The notes beneath the pieces were generated by a model that searched no databases, had not been told where the DNA came from, and was given only the letters and a program-made list of their open reading frames with translations. Of a DNA stretch of 14,944 nucleotides, positions 6,659 to 14,367 are shown one piece after another. The first letter of the stretch is position 1. Each line of letters starts with the position of its first letter. Source of the DNA: Clostridia bacterium (lineage in GTDB: Bacteria; Bacillota; Clostridia; Oscillospirales; CAG-272); contig CAAGDE010000112.1 of assembly GCA_900768535.1 (NCBI GenBank), positions 1 to 14,944 on the forward strand, written 5' to 3'. Both the position numbers and the translations under genes were made by a program.

Positions 6659-6711
6659 GCTTTTTGTCTCTCCAAATCAAAATTGTGAGCCATCAAAAGG
6701 AGGAAAACAAA

Positions 6712-6972
6712 ATGGCAAACATCGTCAGAAAACCAAACGGAACCTATCTCATTCGCATTTCGGCAGGCAAGGATGACCATGGCAAGCCCGTCACCGTCTC
6801 CCGTACCTTCACTCCATCGAAGCCGACGCTCAGTTATCTTTCGCTCCAGAAAGAAATGAACCTTTTTATCGAAAATCTTCAGGTGCAGATTTTGAACGGC
6901 GAAATTCCGGATGCGAACGGGCGAAAAATCGCACCAAACTCTCCCGGTAAGACGCTGTTTCGGGATTTCTGA
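6712..6972 (+). pseudogene. Tyrosine recombinase (phage-type integrase), N-terminal remnant
   Basis: An 86-codon open frame starting at an ATG with AAGGAGG 8 nt upstream. MANIVRKPNGTYLIRISAG, then HGKPVTVSRTF, is the arm-type DNA-binding N-terminus seen in site-specific integrases of Gram-positive conjugative elements and phages. The family is normally 350-400 residues; here the reading stops at KTLFRDF, where the core-binding domain should begin. The catalytic domain (R...H-x-x-R...Y) is absent and no in-frame continuation is visible. One base separates its stop from the 3' end of the converging helicase-nuclease gene, so the lost part was most likely replaced when that cluster arrived. Its position 270 bp after tRNA-Pro is the classic place for an island integrase. 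Confidence 0.75.
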
Positions 6973-6973
6973 A

Positions 6974-9769
6974 TTATCCACTCTTTCCTCCGCAAATCCG
7001 ATTCAAAGCGTCTTGCAATATTTTTTGTTCACCACTGCCGTTTGTTTTGAATCGGATAAGAGGAATGTGATAAACCTCCAGGATGTGATTTTTCAGTCGG
7101 TCACGTTCGCCTTGCACAGAGTCCGCCTTGTGATAACAATAGCCATCCACCTCAATCGCCAAAAGCGGGCGCTTTGTAACAATATTATAAATCAAAAAGT
7201 CAAGATGCGACAGTCCTGTTCTGACAAATCGAGTCTCTTCCGTATTCAGTTTGCTTAAATCGCGGAAGAGCAAATATAATGGTTGATGACAGATTACACC
7301 TAGTGCCTCTTCCCGCTTTTTTAATTCATCCTCGATCAAAGAAAAAAACAGATTTTCGGAATCAAATTCGGAAATGCGCCTGTGCTTTTTCAAATACTTC
7401 AACCGTTTTTCCCTGTTTTGCGAATAAAGGTAATCAAATACAGAACTTACTGCGCTATGCGTTTCCACCCCATTATAATATCGGATATATCCAATCAGAT
7501 CGCCGACATTGCTTCCAATCGGTTGCTCCATTTCCGATGCAACCACGATCAACTTCTTTTTCGCTCTGGAAACTGCAACATTCAACAAGTTCTGATTATC
7601 AGAAAACTCCGATACAATATCGTCGGTAGTGCTGAAAATAATAACATCCTTTTCGCGTCCCTGAAATTTATGTACCGTAGCAATTTCGATTTCGGGGTCA
7701 TTGATTTCACTTTTCAGCAACTCCGCTTGAGACCGATACGGAGAAATGATTCCGATCTCATAATGCGGACAAGTCAGCGTCGGAAGAACTTCCTGTTTAA
7801 TGACCTCTGCCTGCCTTAAATTGGTTCGCTCTCGCATATGATTTCCCGCAACAGTCGTCACCAGTTCCAATGAATCCTCATGTGCCTCCGTCATAACGAT
7901 CAACTCATTATGATAAAATTTCCGATTGCAATAACCTATAATCAGGGGATCACAGCGGTAATGCTCACGCAAAATCGTCCTTGGAATCCGCTTTTCCAAC
8001 AAAGAACAAATGGAAGACAGAAAACTGTATTTTACGCAATCATACGCCATTGGAACCTGATTCGCTTTGAATATTCCCTCAAGCAGTTCCTCCTGCTGTT
8101 TTGTGACGATATTAGGAAGCTGTTTACAATCTCCAACGATTACCGCATGGCGGGCACAGGACAAGGCGAGCGCTCCTGTAGCTACATCAACCTGCGACGC
8201 TTCATCCATAATAACATAATCATATTGCGCTTTTTTTCCAAGACTGCTCCTTGCCGAATAGGTAGTGCTTAACACAACAGGATACTCTTTCAGGAATGTC
8301 TCTGGCTCCTTCTGCAGATCCTGTTCCTCAAAAACAATTCGCGCTTCTTTTCCGCTATATCGCTCCGAAAGAACTTTCCGAAAATAGCAGAGCGAAGCTT
8401 CCTCAAATTGCTTGCTCAACTTGTCGGCATCAAGCTTTTTTAATTCTCTTTGCAATCGTGCTGTTTCTACATGGAGTTCGGATAGTCTTTTTTGATAATA
8501 CGCCATCTGCAATCCCGGGATCAGGGAGTCGGCATTTTGACTTTCAAAAAAACTGAACGAAACACCATACCTAAAACGAAATCGAAGCTTTCCCCAAAAT
8601 CCCATCTTGCTTCGACCGTGCAGGAACGCTTCGAGCTCTTGGCAGATACGTAAAATCACCGCCGATGAGAGGTCCTTCGGGAAATCCACCGCCTTCACAC
8701 CCAAGTCAGCCATAACGGAAAGAAAGTGCTTTTGTTCTGTTTTTACATTTTCAGATTCTTCCATCAACCTTGCAAGTCGATCCCTTTTTTCATAAACGGT
8801 TTGAAGAGCAACACTGCAGGCCTGAATATCGGCTTTGCTTATTGGTTTCCCGCCCCGGTTTGTTCGCCATTTAGAAAAATCCGGATAGCATGCCGTTTGA
8901 GAATCAAGAAACTGCTGTTTTTTCTCCGCTCGCCCAAGGGACGCAACAAAAAAATCCAAGCCATATTTCGGAGAAGAAAGCTTCTCAATAATATTTTCTA
9001 TGGCAGAATTATTGTTGCTGACAACCTGCACGGTCTTTTTACGAATCAGCAAATTTGCAATAATATTCAGAATGGTCTGCGTCTTACCTGTACCAGGGGG
9101 ACCTTCGATCACGCTCACATGATTCAGAATCGCCTGTTCAACGGCATGGTACTGACTTTGATTGCAACCAAACGGAAAAATCAGTAAACTCGCGTCAAGC
9201 CCGGTCTCTGCATAATATTGATTGGGATTCAAATAAACCGCAAGCGCGTTTTTTTCACCGATAAAGTCTATTTTTTTATATTGGTTCACCAAAATTGTGG
9301 CACCGTCCTCTGTTTTCAGATCGGTATTCTCCGCAACCTGCCGCAAATAGGAAAATATCTTTTGCGCTCCGTCATCTTCCAAGCAAGATCTTTCAATGCA
9401 AAGTTCACAAACGGAATAATCGTTTTCATAACCATTTGAAAAACATATATGCCAATACTCCTCTTTTTTTCCCGAAAACGACAAAATGGCGGTAACGTTA
9501 TCAAAAGGTTTTCCTTTATGGGATATATGATACGACTTAGGATCCAACCTGATTGGATTTCTAAGCCATTCAATATTATCATAGTTATAACGGAAGGTCT
9601 TCCCGTTTTGAAAGGTCACGTTCCACATTTTTGTTTTACGATCGTAAGCACAGTGCGTCACATGAGAGGTGATTGGCTTTCCTTTTGCTACGATCAAATT
9701 ATTTTTCGTATCCAAAACACACACTCCAAAATCTTTTACATCTCCGCCTGATCCGTCCAAAGCTCGCAC
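6974..9769 (-). CDS. SF1 helicase fused to a Vsr/DUF559/DUF2726-like nuclease domain
   Basis: A large (up to 931 aa) ATPase with a C-terminal nuclease-like domain, a design common in phage-defence loci. Numbered from the GTG at 9769: N-terminal beta-rich region of unknown function (about 20-190), Walker A GPPGTGKT (223-230), a long insertion with coiled-coil character (about 300-480), Walker B DEAS (522-525), GDCKQLP (547-553), REHYRC (601-606), VHKFQGREKD (699-708) and NVAVSRAKKKL (730-740); these are SF1 motifs in UPF1/Dna2-like order. At the end come E806, HLDF (D857), AIEVDG (E873, D875) and ERDRLKN, the pattern of the Vsr-like PD-(D/E)xK fold. The start is uncertain: the GTG overlaps hsdR by 34 bp and has no clear ribosome site, whereas a TTG at 9715 has GGAG 8 nt upstream and would remove the overlap. 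It is the last gene of the hsd cluster and AT-richer than hsdR. Confidence 0.85.
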   Translation of the reverse strand: MRALDGSGGDVKDFGVCVLDTKNNLIVAKGKPITSHVTHCAYDRKTKMWNVTFQNGKTFRYNYDNIEWLRNPIRLDPKSYHISHKGKPFDNVTAILSFSGKKEEYWHICFSNGYENDYSVCELCIERSCLEDDGAQKIFSYLRQVAENTDLKTEDGATILVNQYKKIDFIGEKNALAVYLNPNQYYAETGLDASLLIFPFGCNQSQYHAVEQAILNHVSVIEGPPGTGKTQTILNIIANLLIRKKTVQVVSNNNSAIENIIEKLSSPKYGLDFFVASLGRAEKKQQFLDSQTACYPDFSKWRTNRGGKPISKADIQACSVALQTVYEKRDRLARLMEESENVKTEQKHFLSVMADLGVKAVDFPKDLSSAVILRICQELEAFLHGRSKMGFWGKLRFRFRYGVSFSFFESQNADSLIPGLQMAYYQKRLSELHVETARLQRELKKLDADKLSKQFEEASLCYFRKVLSERYSGKEARIVFEEQDLQKEPETFLKEYPVVLSTTYSARSSLGKKAQYDYVIMDEASQVDVATGALALSCARHAVIVGDCKQLPNIVTKQQEELLEGIFKANQVPMAYDCVKYSFLSSICSLLEKRIPRTILREHYRCDPLIIGYCNRKFYHNELIVMTEAHEDSLELVTTVAGNHMRERTNLRQAEVIKQEVLPTLTCPHYEIGIISPYRSQAELLKSEINDPEIEIATVHKFQGREKDVIIFSTTDDIVSEFSDNQNLLNVAVSRAKKKLIVVASEMEQPIGSNVGDLIGYIRYYNGVETHSAVSSVFDYLYSQNREKRLKYLKKHRRISEFDSENLFFSLIEDELKKREEALGVICHQPLYLLFRDLSKLNTEETRFVRTGLSHLDFLIYNIVTKRPLLAIEVDGYCYHKADSVQGERDRLKNHILEVYHIPLIRFKTNGSGEQKILQDALNRICGGKSG

Positions 9770-12700
9770 TGGCTCATGACGGTTTCGATGGCGTCATCGT
9801 ATTTCTCCGGCGGGTATTTGTACTTTTTGAGTAGCCGCTTAACCATCTTCCGCATTCCGGCGCGGGCGGTTTCTTTCTTCTGCCAGTCAATGGTGCGGTT
9901 TTTACGCAGCATTTCTGTCAGCTCCCGCGTCAGAGCAATCAAGGTTTCATTTTCGTAGAAATCCTTGATGTGTTCCGGTTTGGTCAACGCGTCGTAAAAA
10001 GCCAGTTCCTCTTCCGTGAGGCCCAGTTTCTCGCCTTCCTTGCGCAGGGCGTTGATCTCTTCCGCCGTTTTCAGAAGCTCTTTGATGACCTCCTCGTTGG
10101 TTATCAGCCCATTGTAGTATGTGTTCATCAGCAGGGTGATTTTATCCGAAAATGTAGTGGCTTGCACCACATTGGTACGCTTATAAATGGCGATCTGTTC
10201 TGCCATCAGCTTGCGCAGGATTTCCACCACGATGTTCTTCTCCTTCATGCGGGCGATTTCTTCCAGTACCGCAGGATCGAACAGAGAGAATTTTTCTCCC
10301 ATCTTCGCGCTTTCAAACAGATTGATCACGCCCTCGGACTGAATGCTCGCTTTGAGAAGTTCGTTGATCTGCGAATTGATCTCTTTCAGCGACAGCGGCT
10401 TGCCGTTCCCGCCGCCCATGGTGATCTTCATCACCGTGGAGCGCACTGCCTCGAAGTATGCCGCCGTGTGCCGCTCCTCTTCGGTGGTCATACTGGAGCA
10501 AAGCGACTGCGCCTGCCGCAAGAGAAGCGCCTCTTTTGCAAATAATTCCTTGCGTTTCGGCATTTTTGCGTCAAGGACGAAGTTCACGCCGCCGGTGATC
10601 GCCTGTGCTTTGTCAAGCGGCGACCCCGTGTAGAATTTGCTGAAATCGTACCCATGGAACAGATCGCGGCAGACCTGCAATTTCTCCTGAAATTTCGGGT
10701 AGGCGGTCTTTCCGATGTCCATATCGCCGTACTTCTGGCGGTCGCGGGCGGAATACTCCTTCATCGCCTCTTTCAGTGCCGAAGCAATGCCGACATAATC
10801 GACGATCAGCCCGCCCTCTTTGTCCTTGAACACGCGGTTCACGCGGGCAACCGCCTGCATCAGATTGTAGCCGTACATGGGCTTGTACACATACATGGTG
10901 GCAAGCGACGGCACGTCAAAACCGGTCAGCCACATATCCACGACAATCGCAATCTTGAGCGGGTCGTCGTTGTCCTTGAATCGGCGCGCCAGTTCTTCCT
11001 TATGCGCTTTTGTACCGATGATGTCCTTCCAATCTTCGGGGTCTTTGTTGCCGCCGGTCATCACAACGGCGACTTTTTCTTTCCATGCGGGGCGCAGGTC
11101 AAGGATTTTGCGGTAAATCTTGATGGCAATCGGGCGGGAATACGCCACGATCATGGCTTTTCCGGTCAGAAGATTTGCACGGTTCTGCTCGTAGTGCGTG
11201 ACAATATCCTCGCACAGCGACTGAACGGTGGCATCCGCGCCGAGCACGCTTTCCATCTGACCGAGCATTTTCTTGCTTTTCTCAATGGTGGCGCTGTCGG
11301 ACATCTGCTCCAACGCGTCATAGGTCGCGTCAATCAGGCGGAGCGTGTTCTGATCGAGTTTCAGGTGAATCACGCGGCTTTCGTAGTAGACCGGTCGTGT
11401 CGCGCCGTCCTGCACCGCCTGGGTCATGTCGTAAATATCAATGTACTTGCCGAACACCTCGCGGGTGTTGCGGTCTTTGATGGAAACCGGCGTTCCCGTA
11501 AAGCCGATAAAGGTGGCGTTCGGGAGTGCGTCATGCAGAATCCGCGCATTGCCGACCGTCACGCGGGCTTCCTTGTTTCCATCGGCATCCTCGGACATGA
11601 CCACCCGCTCGTCAAAACCGTATTGCCCGCGGTGGGCTTCGTCTGCCATGACCACAATGTTGCGGCGTTCAGACAGCGGCTCCTCGCCCCGCTCAAACTT
11701 GAACAGGGTGGTAAAGATAATGCCGTTTGCCTCGCGCCCGGCAAGCAGGGCTTTCAGATGCTCCTTGCTTTCCGCCTGCACGGGAGTCTGGCGCAGAAAA
11801 CCGGCGCATTTGCAGAACTGCGCGTAAAGCTGATCGTCAAGGTCGATGCGGTCGGTCATGACGACGATGGTCGGGCTATGTAAGACCTCCTGCAACAGGT
11901 GAGCATAAAAGACCATCGAAAGCGATTTCCCGCTCCCCTGCGTGTGCCAGAAAACGCCGCCTTTGCCGTCGGTTTTGGTTGCGACAACCGCTTTTTCCAC
12001 GGCTTTGCGCACGGCGAAATATTGGTGGTAACCTGCTAAAATCTTGATCGGCTTCTGCGCGTCGCCCGAGAAGCAGATGAAATTTTTCAGAATGTCGAGC
12101 AGGCGGGCTTTCGGGAACATCCCCTCGTAAAAGGTGTCAAACTGCGCATAGGCGGTGTTTTCGTATCTGCCGTCCTTGGTTTTCCACTCCATAAAGCGGT
12201 CAAAGCCGGAGGTAATCGTGCCCGCGCGGTTGGTGGAAAGGTCGCTGATCACGCAGACGGCGTTGTAGATGAACAGGGACGGGATGTCCTGCATATAGTT
12301 GCGCAGCTGGTTGTAGGCGTCCTCGGCGCCGGCGTCCTCTTTGGCGGGGCTTTTGAGTTCCATCAAAACGAGCGGCAGACCGTTGACAAACAGGATGATA
12401 TCGGGACGGCGGTTGTTGCCGTTTTCGATGTAGGTATACTGATTGACCACCGCGAAATCGTTGTTTTCCGGCTTCTCAAAGTCCAAAAGACGCACGAGCG
12501 CCGCGCGGGTCTCGCCTTTTGCGGTATAGTTGACCTCCACGCCGTCCTGCAAATATCCCGTAAAGATGCGGTTCTTCTCCACGAGGCTGCCGCCCTCAAA
12601 ATTGCGGATTTTGGAGAGTGCCTCACCGATCGCCTCCAACGGCAAGCCGCGATTGATGCGAACCAGCGCGTCACGCAAAACGCCCCCCATGAGCGGGTCG

Positions 12701-12804
12701 GAAAAGTCCTCCCGCCCCATCTCCGGCGCGTAGATATGCGTGTAGCCCATCGATTCAAACAGTTGAATGACCGCGTTTTCGTAGGTGGATTCGGTGAAAG
12801 GCAT
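9736..12804 (-). CDS. hsdR: Type I restriction enzyme, restriction/translocase subunit HsdR
   Basis: A 1022-aa motor and nuclease subunit of a type I restriction-modification complex; it joins HsdM and HsdS, translocates unmethylated DNA using ATP and cuts at a distance. The nuclease domain shows RRPD (D135) and MELK (E149, K151), then QLRNY (166-170), a QxxxY element typical of HsdR. The SF2 motor has Walker A HTQGSGKS (287-294), DEAH (388-391), TGTP (436-439), LTGFDVP and QAVARVNR (650-657). The C-terminal stretch from about 930 (KPEHIKDFYEN ... KRLLKKYKYPPEKYDDAI) matches the DUF3387-type HsdR tail. All key residues are present and the length is normal, so it should be active. AAGGGGA lies 7 nt before the ATG, 15 nt after the RAYT stop. 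The gene is GC-richer than those on either side. It is expected to share a transcript with hsdS and hsdM. Confidence 0.96.
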   Translation of the reverse strand: MPFTESTYENAVIQLFESMGYTHIYAPEMGREDFSDPLMGGVLRDALVRINRGLPLEAIGEALSKIRNFEGGSLVEKNRIFTGYLQDGVEVNYTAKGETRAALVRLLDFEKPENNDFAVVNQYTYIENGNNRRPDIILFVNGLPLVLMELKSPAKEDAGAEDAYNQLRNYMQDIPSLFIYNAVCVISDLSTNRAGTITSGFDRFMEWKTKDGRYENTAYAQFDTFYEGMFPKARLLDILKNFICFSGDAQKPIKILAGYHQYFAVRKAVEKAVVATKTDGKGGVFWHTQGSGKSLSMVFYAHLLQEVLHSPTIVVMTDRIDLDDQLYAQFCKCAGFLRQTPVQAESKEHLKALLAGREANGIIFTTLFKFERGEEPLSERRNIVVMADEAHRGQYGFDERVVMSEDADGNKEARVTVGNARILHDALPNATFIGFTGTPVSIKDRNTREVFGKYIDIYDMTQAVQDGATRPVYYESRVIHLKLDQNTLRLIDATYDALEQMSDSATIEKSKKMLGQMESVLGADATVQSLCEDIVTHYEQNRANLLTGKAMIVAYSRPIAIKIYRKILDLRPAWKEKVAVVMTGGNKDPEDWKDIIGTKAHKEELARRFKDNDDPLKIAIVVDMWLTGFDVPSLATMYVYKPMYGYNLMQAVARVNRVFKDKEGGLIVDYVGIASALKEAMKEYSARDRQKYGDMDIGKTAYPKFQEKLQVCRDLFHGYDFSKFYTGSPLDKAQAITGGVNFVLDAKMPKRKELFAKEALLLRQAQSLCSSMTTEEERHTAAYFEAVRSTVMKITMGGGNGKPLSLKEINSQINELLKASIQSEGVINLFESAKMGEKFSLFDPAVLEEIARMKEKNIVVEILRKLMAEQIAIYKRTNVVQATTFSDKITLLMNTYYNGLITNEEVIKELLKTAEEINALRKEGEKLGLTEEELAFYDALTKPEHIKDFYENETLIALTRELTEMLRKNRTIDWQKKETARAGMRKMVKRLLKKYKYPPEKYDDAIETVMSQCELWTDQAEM

Positions 12805-12819
12805 AATAAATTCCCCTTT

Positions 12820-13413
12820 TTAATGATTTACGGAATCGGACTTTTGCTGTGCTTTCATTGGATTATTTACGATGTAAAAGCAGATATTTGCATAATCGTC
12901 ATAATTGCGGATAATATGGTCGTAATACGATTTTTGCCACATTTGTTTTTCAAACGGAGGAAAACTCCCGTTCTTGACGTTTTGGATGTATTCATTGGTG
13001 GTCATGGTTTTAAACCATTGCATTATTTTTGATATTGAATCTGAATTTTGATTATTCGATTCGGAACGACACATGGGTCGTTCCCCACAGTCATTTTCCG
13101 AATTCGTCTCCGAAGTCCCCTCGGGCGGGGCTTGATGGTCAATTGCCAATATTAAATGGAGATGGTCTGACATTATCACATATTGGTCTACAATCACCTG
13201 AAACCGTTCTTCCAGTTTTGATAGCCATTTTTCAATCAATTGGTTTTGCGGATAATCGGACGGAACAATCTGCATTTCATCATTTACGGTTGAATTGACA
13301 AACAATTGTTGCCGATTGTATGTACATAAGGTCAGAAAATAATACCCCCTTTGGGAATAATCATGTTCCCATAGCCGAAGCCGCTTGCGTATCGGCAATT
13401 GTTCGTTATCCAT
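12820..13413 (-). CDS. REP-associated tyrosine transposase (RAYT), Y1/IS200-like
   Basis: A 197-aa single-strand DNA transposase-like HUH enzyme. I prefer the ATG at 13413 over 13419 because GAGG is 7 nt upstream of the former and 1 nt from the latter. WEHDYSQRGYYFLTLCTYNR (15-34) is the family's N-terminal strand. MSDHLHLIL (81-89) contains the HxH metal pair (H84, H86). KSYYDHIIRN (161-170) carries the candidate catalytic tyrosine (Y163 or Y164). All three landmarks are intact, so it may be functional. Between them is a longer, low-complexity loop (about 93-128), part of which (110-117) is encoded by a REP palindrome. Matching REP copies lie 20-100 bp upstream, supporting the RAYT assignment. 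The gene interrupts the hsd operon and is in the same direction, ending 15 nt before hsdR. RAYTs are usually single-copy and not self-mobile. Confidence 0.9.
   Translation of the reverse strand: MDNEQLPIRKRLRLWEHDYSQRGYYFLTLCTYNRQQLFVNSTVNDEMQIVPSDYPQNQLIEKWLSKLEERFQVIVDQYVIMSDHLHLILAIDHQAPPEGTSETNSENDCGERPMCRSESNNQNSDSISKIMQWFKTMTTNEYIQNVKNGSFPPFEKQMWQKSYYDHIIRNYDDYANICFYIVNNPMKAQQKSDSVNH
13062..13085 (+). repeat. REP palindrome 1, inside the RAYT coding sequence
   Basis: Stem GGAACGAC (13063-13070), loop ACATGG, stem GTCGTTCC (13077-13084). The 24 nt from CGGAACG to GTTCCC are identical to REP 3 at 13511-13534. On the minus strand it is translated as the in-frame peptide GERPMCRS within the RAYT loop. 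Confidence 0.9.
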
Positions 13414-13432
13414 TATCATACCTCAAAATTAC

Positions 13433-13461
13433 TTGTAGGGAACGACCCGTGTGTCGTTCCG
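13433..13461 (-). repeat. REP palindrome 2, left arm of the inverted pair
   Basis: Stem GGAACGAC (13439-13446), loop CCGTGT, stem GTCGTTCC (13453-13460), preceded by TTGTAG. Its reverse complement matches REP 3 over 29 nt with one difference. It ends about 20 bp upstream of the RAYT start codon. Confidence 0.92.
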
Positions 13462-13510
13462 CTTTTTTGCAAAATCTAAATATCAATTCCAAAGGTTACA
13501 GAATATCCGA

Positions 13511-13539
13511 CGGAACGACACATGGGTCGTTCCCTACAA
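13511..13539 (+). repeat. REP palindrome 3, right arm of the inverted pair
   Basis: Stem GGAACGAC (13512-13519), loop ACATGG, stem GTCGTTCC (13526-13533), followed by CTACAA. Together with REP 2 it makes a 107-bp unit (13433-13539) of two inverted REPs around a 49-bp AT-rich spacer, like a BIME. Its outer six bases supply the last sense codon and the stop codon of the gene ending at 13534. Confidence 0.92.
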
Positions 13540-14319
13540 TTCAGAACTTTCCATCAGCTTGTCACAATACTTTTCTGTATATAGTTCTTTGTTTTTAGTA
13601 TTAAACACACAAACTCTTGGTAATGGAAAATATTCTGATTCAGATAACCGAACTAATTTGTAAGGTGCATACCAAATAATATAATCAATTTCCGAATTCA
13701 TAAAAGTGTCAGTAAAGGCTTTATCAGCAAAAAATTTATGGATTTGCCCTTTCCGCACAACCCCAGTATCCGGTTTAGCAAACGGACCAATAATTTTTTC
13801 CATATATGCGGTTGATTCATCTACAATCAAAAATATAACTTTATATCCCTCGTGATTGATTTTATAATTGGCGATTTTCTTTTTATGGGATTCAATTACA
13901 CGAATAAAATTATCTTTATAAAACTTATAGTTATGGTCTTCCTCTGTTGGTAATCCAGTATCGGGAATACACATAATCCGAGCGTTTGATTCTTCATTTA
14001 TTCCGTACAGATCATCTAACTGTTTTTTCATCCGCGAAATGCACGCTTTGGTTGGGTTTACCAACTTTCCTTTTTCCCCTATAAAAGAGTTATCATCAAC
14101 CGTCATAACATCCATCATGATTTTTTCCGAAGTACAATAAAAATCCGGTGGCAAATCTCCCTTTCCGGAGGAGTTCGTCCATTTCCCCCACTGTTTCTTA
14201 TCATGAATTAACTCAAAAATATCGGCTTCTTCCTCTGTTTCTCCCGTAAGCAATACATCCTTATAATCTACCATTTGTAAATCTTCAACGCGCCAAAGTT
14301 CCTCTGTTTTCTTTTTCAT
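13534..14319 (-). CDS. Hypothetical protein encoded between hsdS and hsdR
   Basis: A 261-aa soluble protein that I cannot assign to a named family. There is no signal peptide or membrane segment. The start at 14319 has AAGAGG about 8 nt upstream, and the gene follows hsdS by 48 bp. The N-terminal third is acidic (GETEEEADIFELIHD). LPPDFYCTSEKIMMDVMTVDD (56-76) has a PD...E/D-x-M-x-V-D spacing reminiscent of a PD-(D/E)xK core, but no convincing ExK follows, so nuclease function is only a guess. A second strand-like block is KVIFLIVDESTAYME (160-174). The C-terminal region IDYIIWYAPYKLV is hydrophobic strand-rich. The stop codon and last Leu codon come from REP 3, so the original C-terminus may have been altered. 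It is AT-richer than hsdR. The location suggests an accessory to the type I system. Confidence 0.7.
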   Translation of the reverse strand: MKKKTEELWRVEDLQMVDYKDVLLTGETEEEADIFELIHDKKQWGKWTNSSGKGDLPPDFYCTSEKIMMDVMTVDDNSFIGEKGKLVNPTKACISRMKKQLDDLYGINEESNARIMCIPDTGLPTEEDHNYKFYKDNFIRVIESHKKKIANYKINHEGYKVIFLIVDESTAYMEKIIGPFAKPDTGVVRKGQIHKFFADKAFTDTFMNSEIDYIIWYAPYKLVRLSESEYFPLPRVCVFNTKNKELYTEKYCDKLMESSEL

Positions 14320-14367
14320 AAATTTTTCCTCTTTTCAAAATAATAATGATAACCTAATACTAATAAC

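Noticed and set aside
6427..6711. Upstream extension of the integrase remnant from 6427
   Set aside because: It would begin inside tRNA-Pro and cross its terminator; the ATG at 6712 has AAGGAGG and the family's N-terminal sequence.
10654..11883. 409-codon open frame on the plus strand
   Set aside because: Antisense of hsdR, whose motifs are all intact; it is a codon-bias shadow.
12820..13539. CRISPR array suspected from repeated palindromes
   Set aside because: Only three copies with unequal spacing and mixed orientation, one inside a gene; they fit REP elements linked to the RAYT instead.
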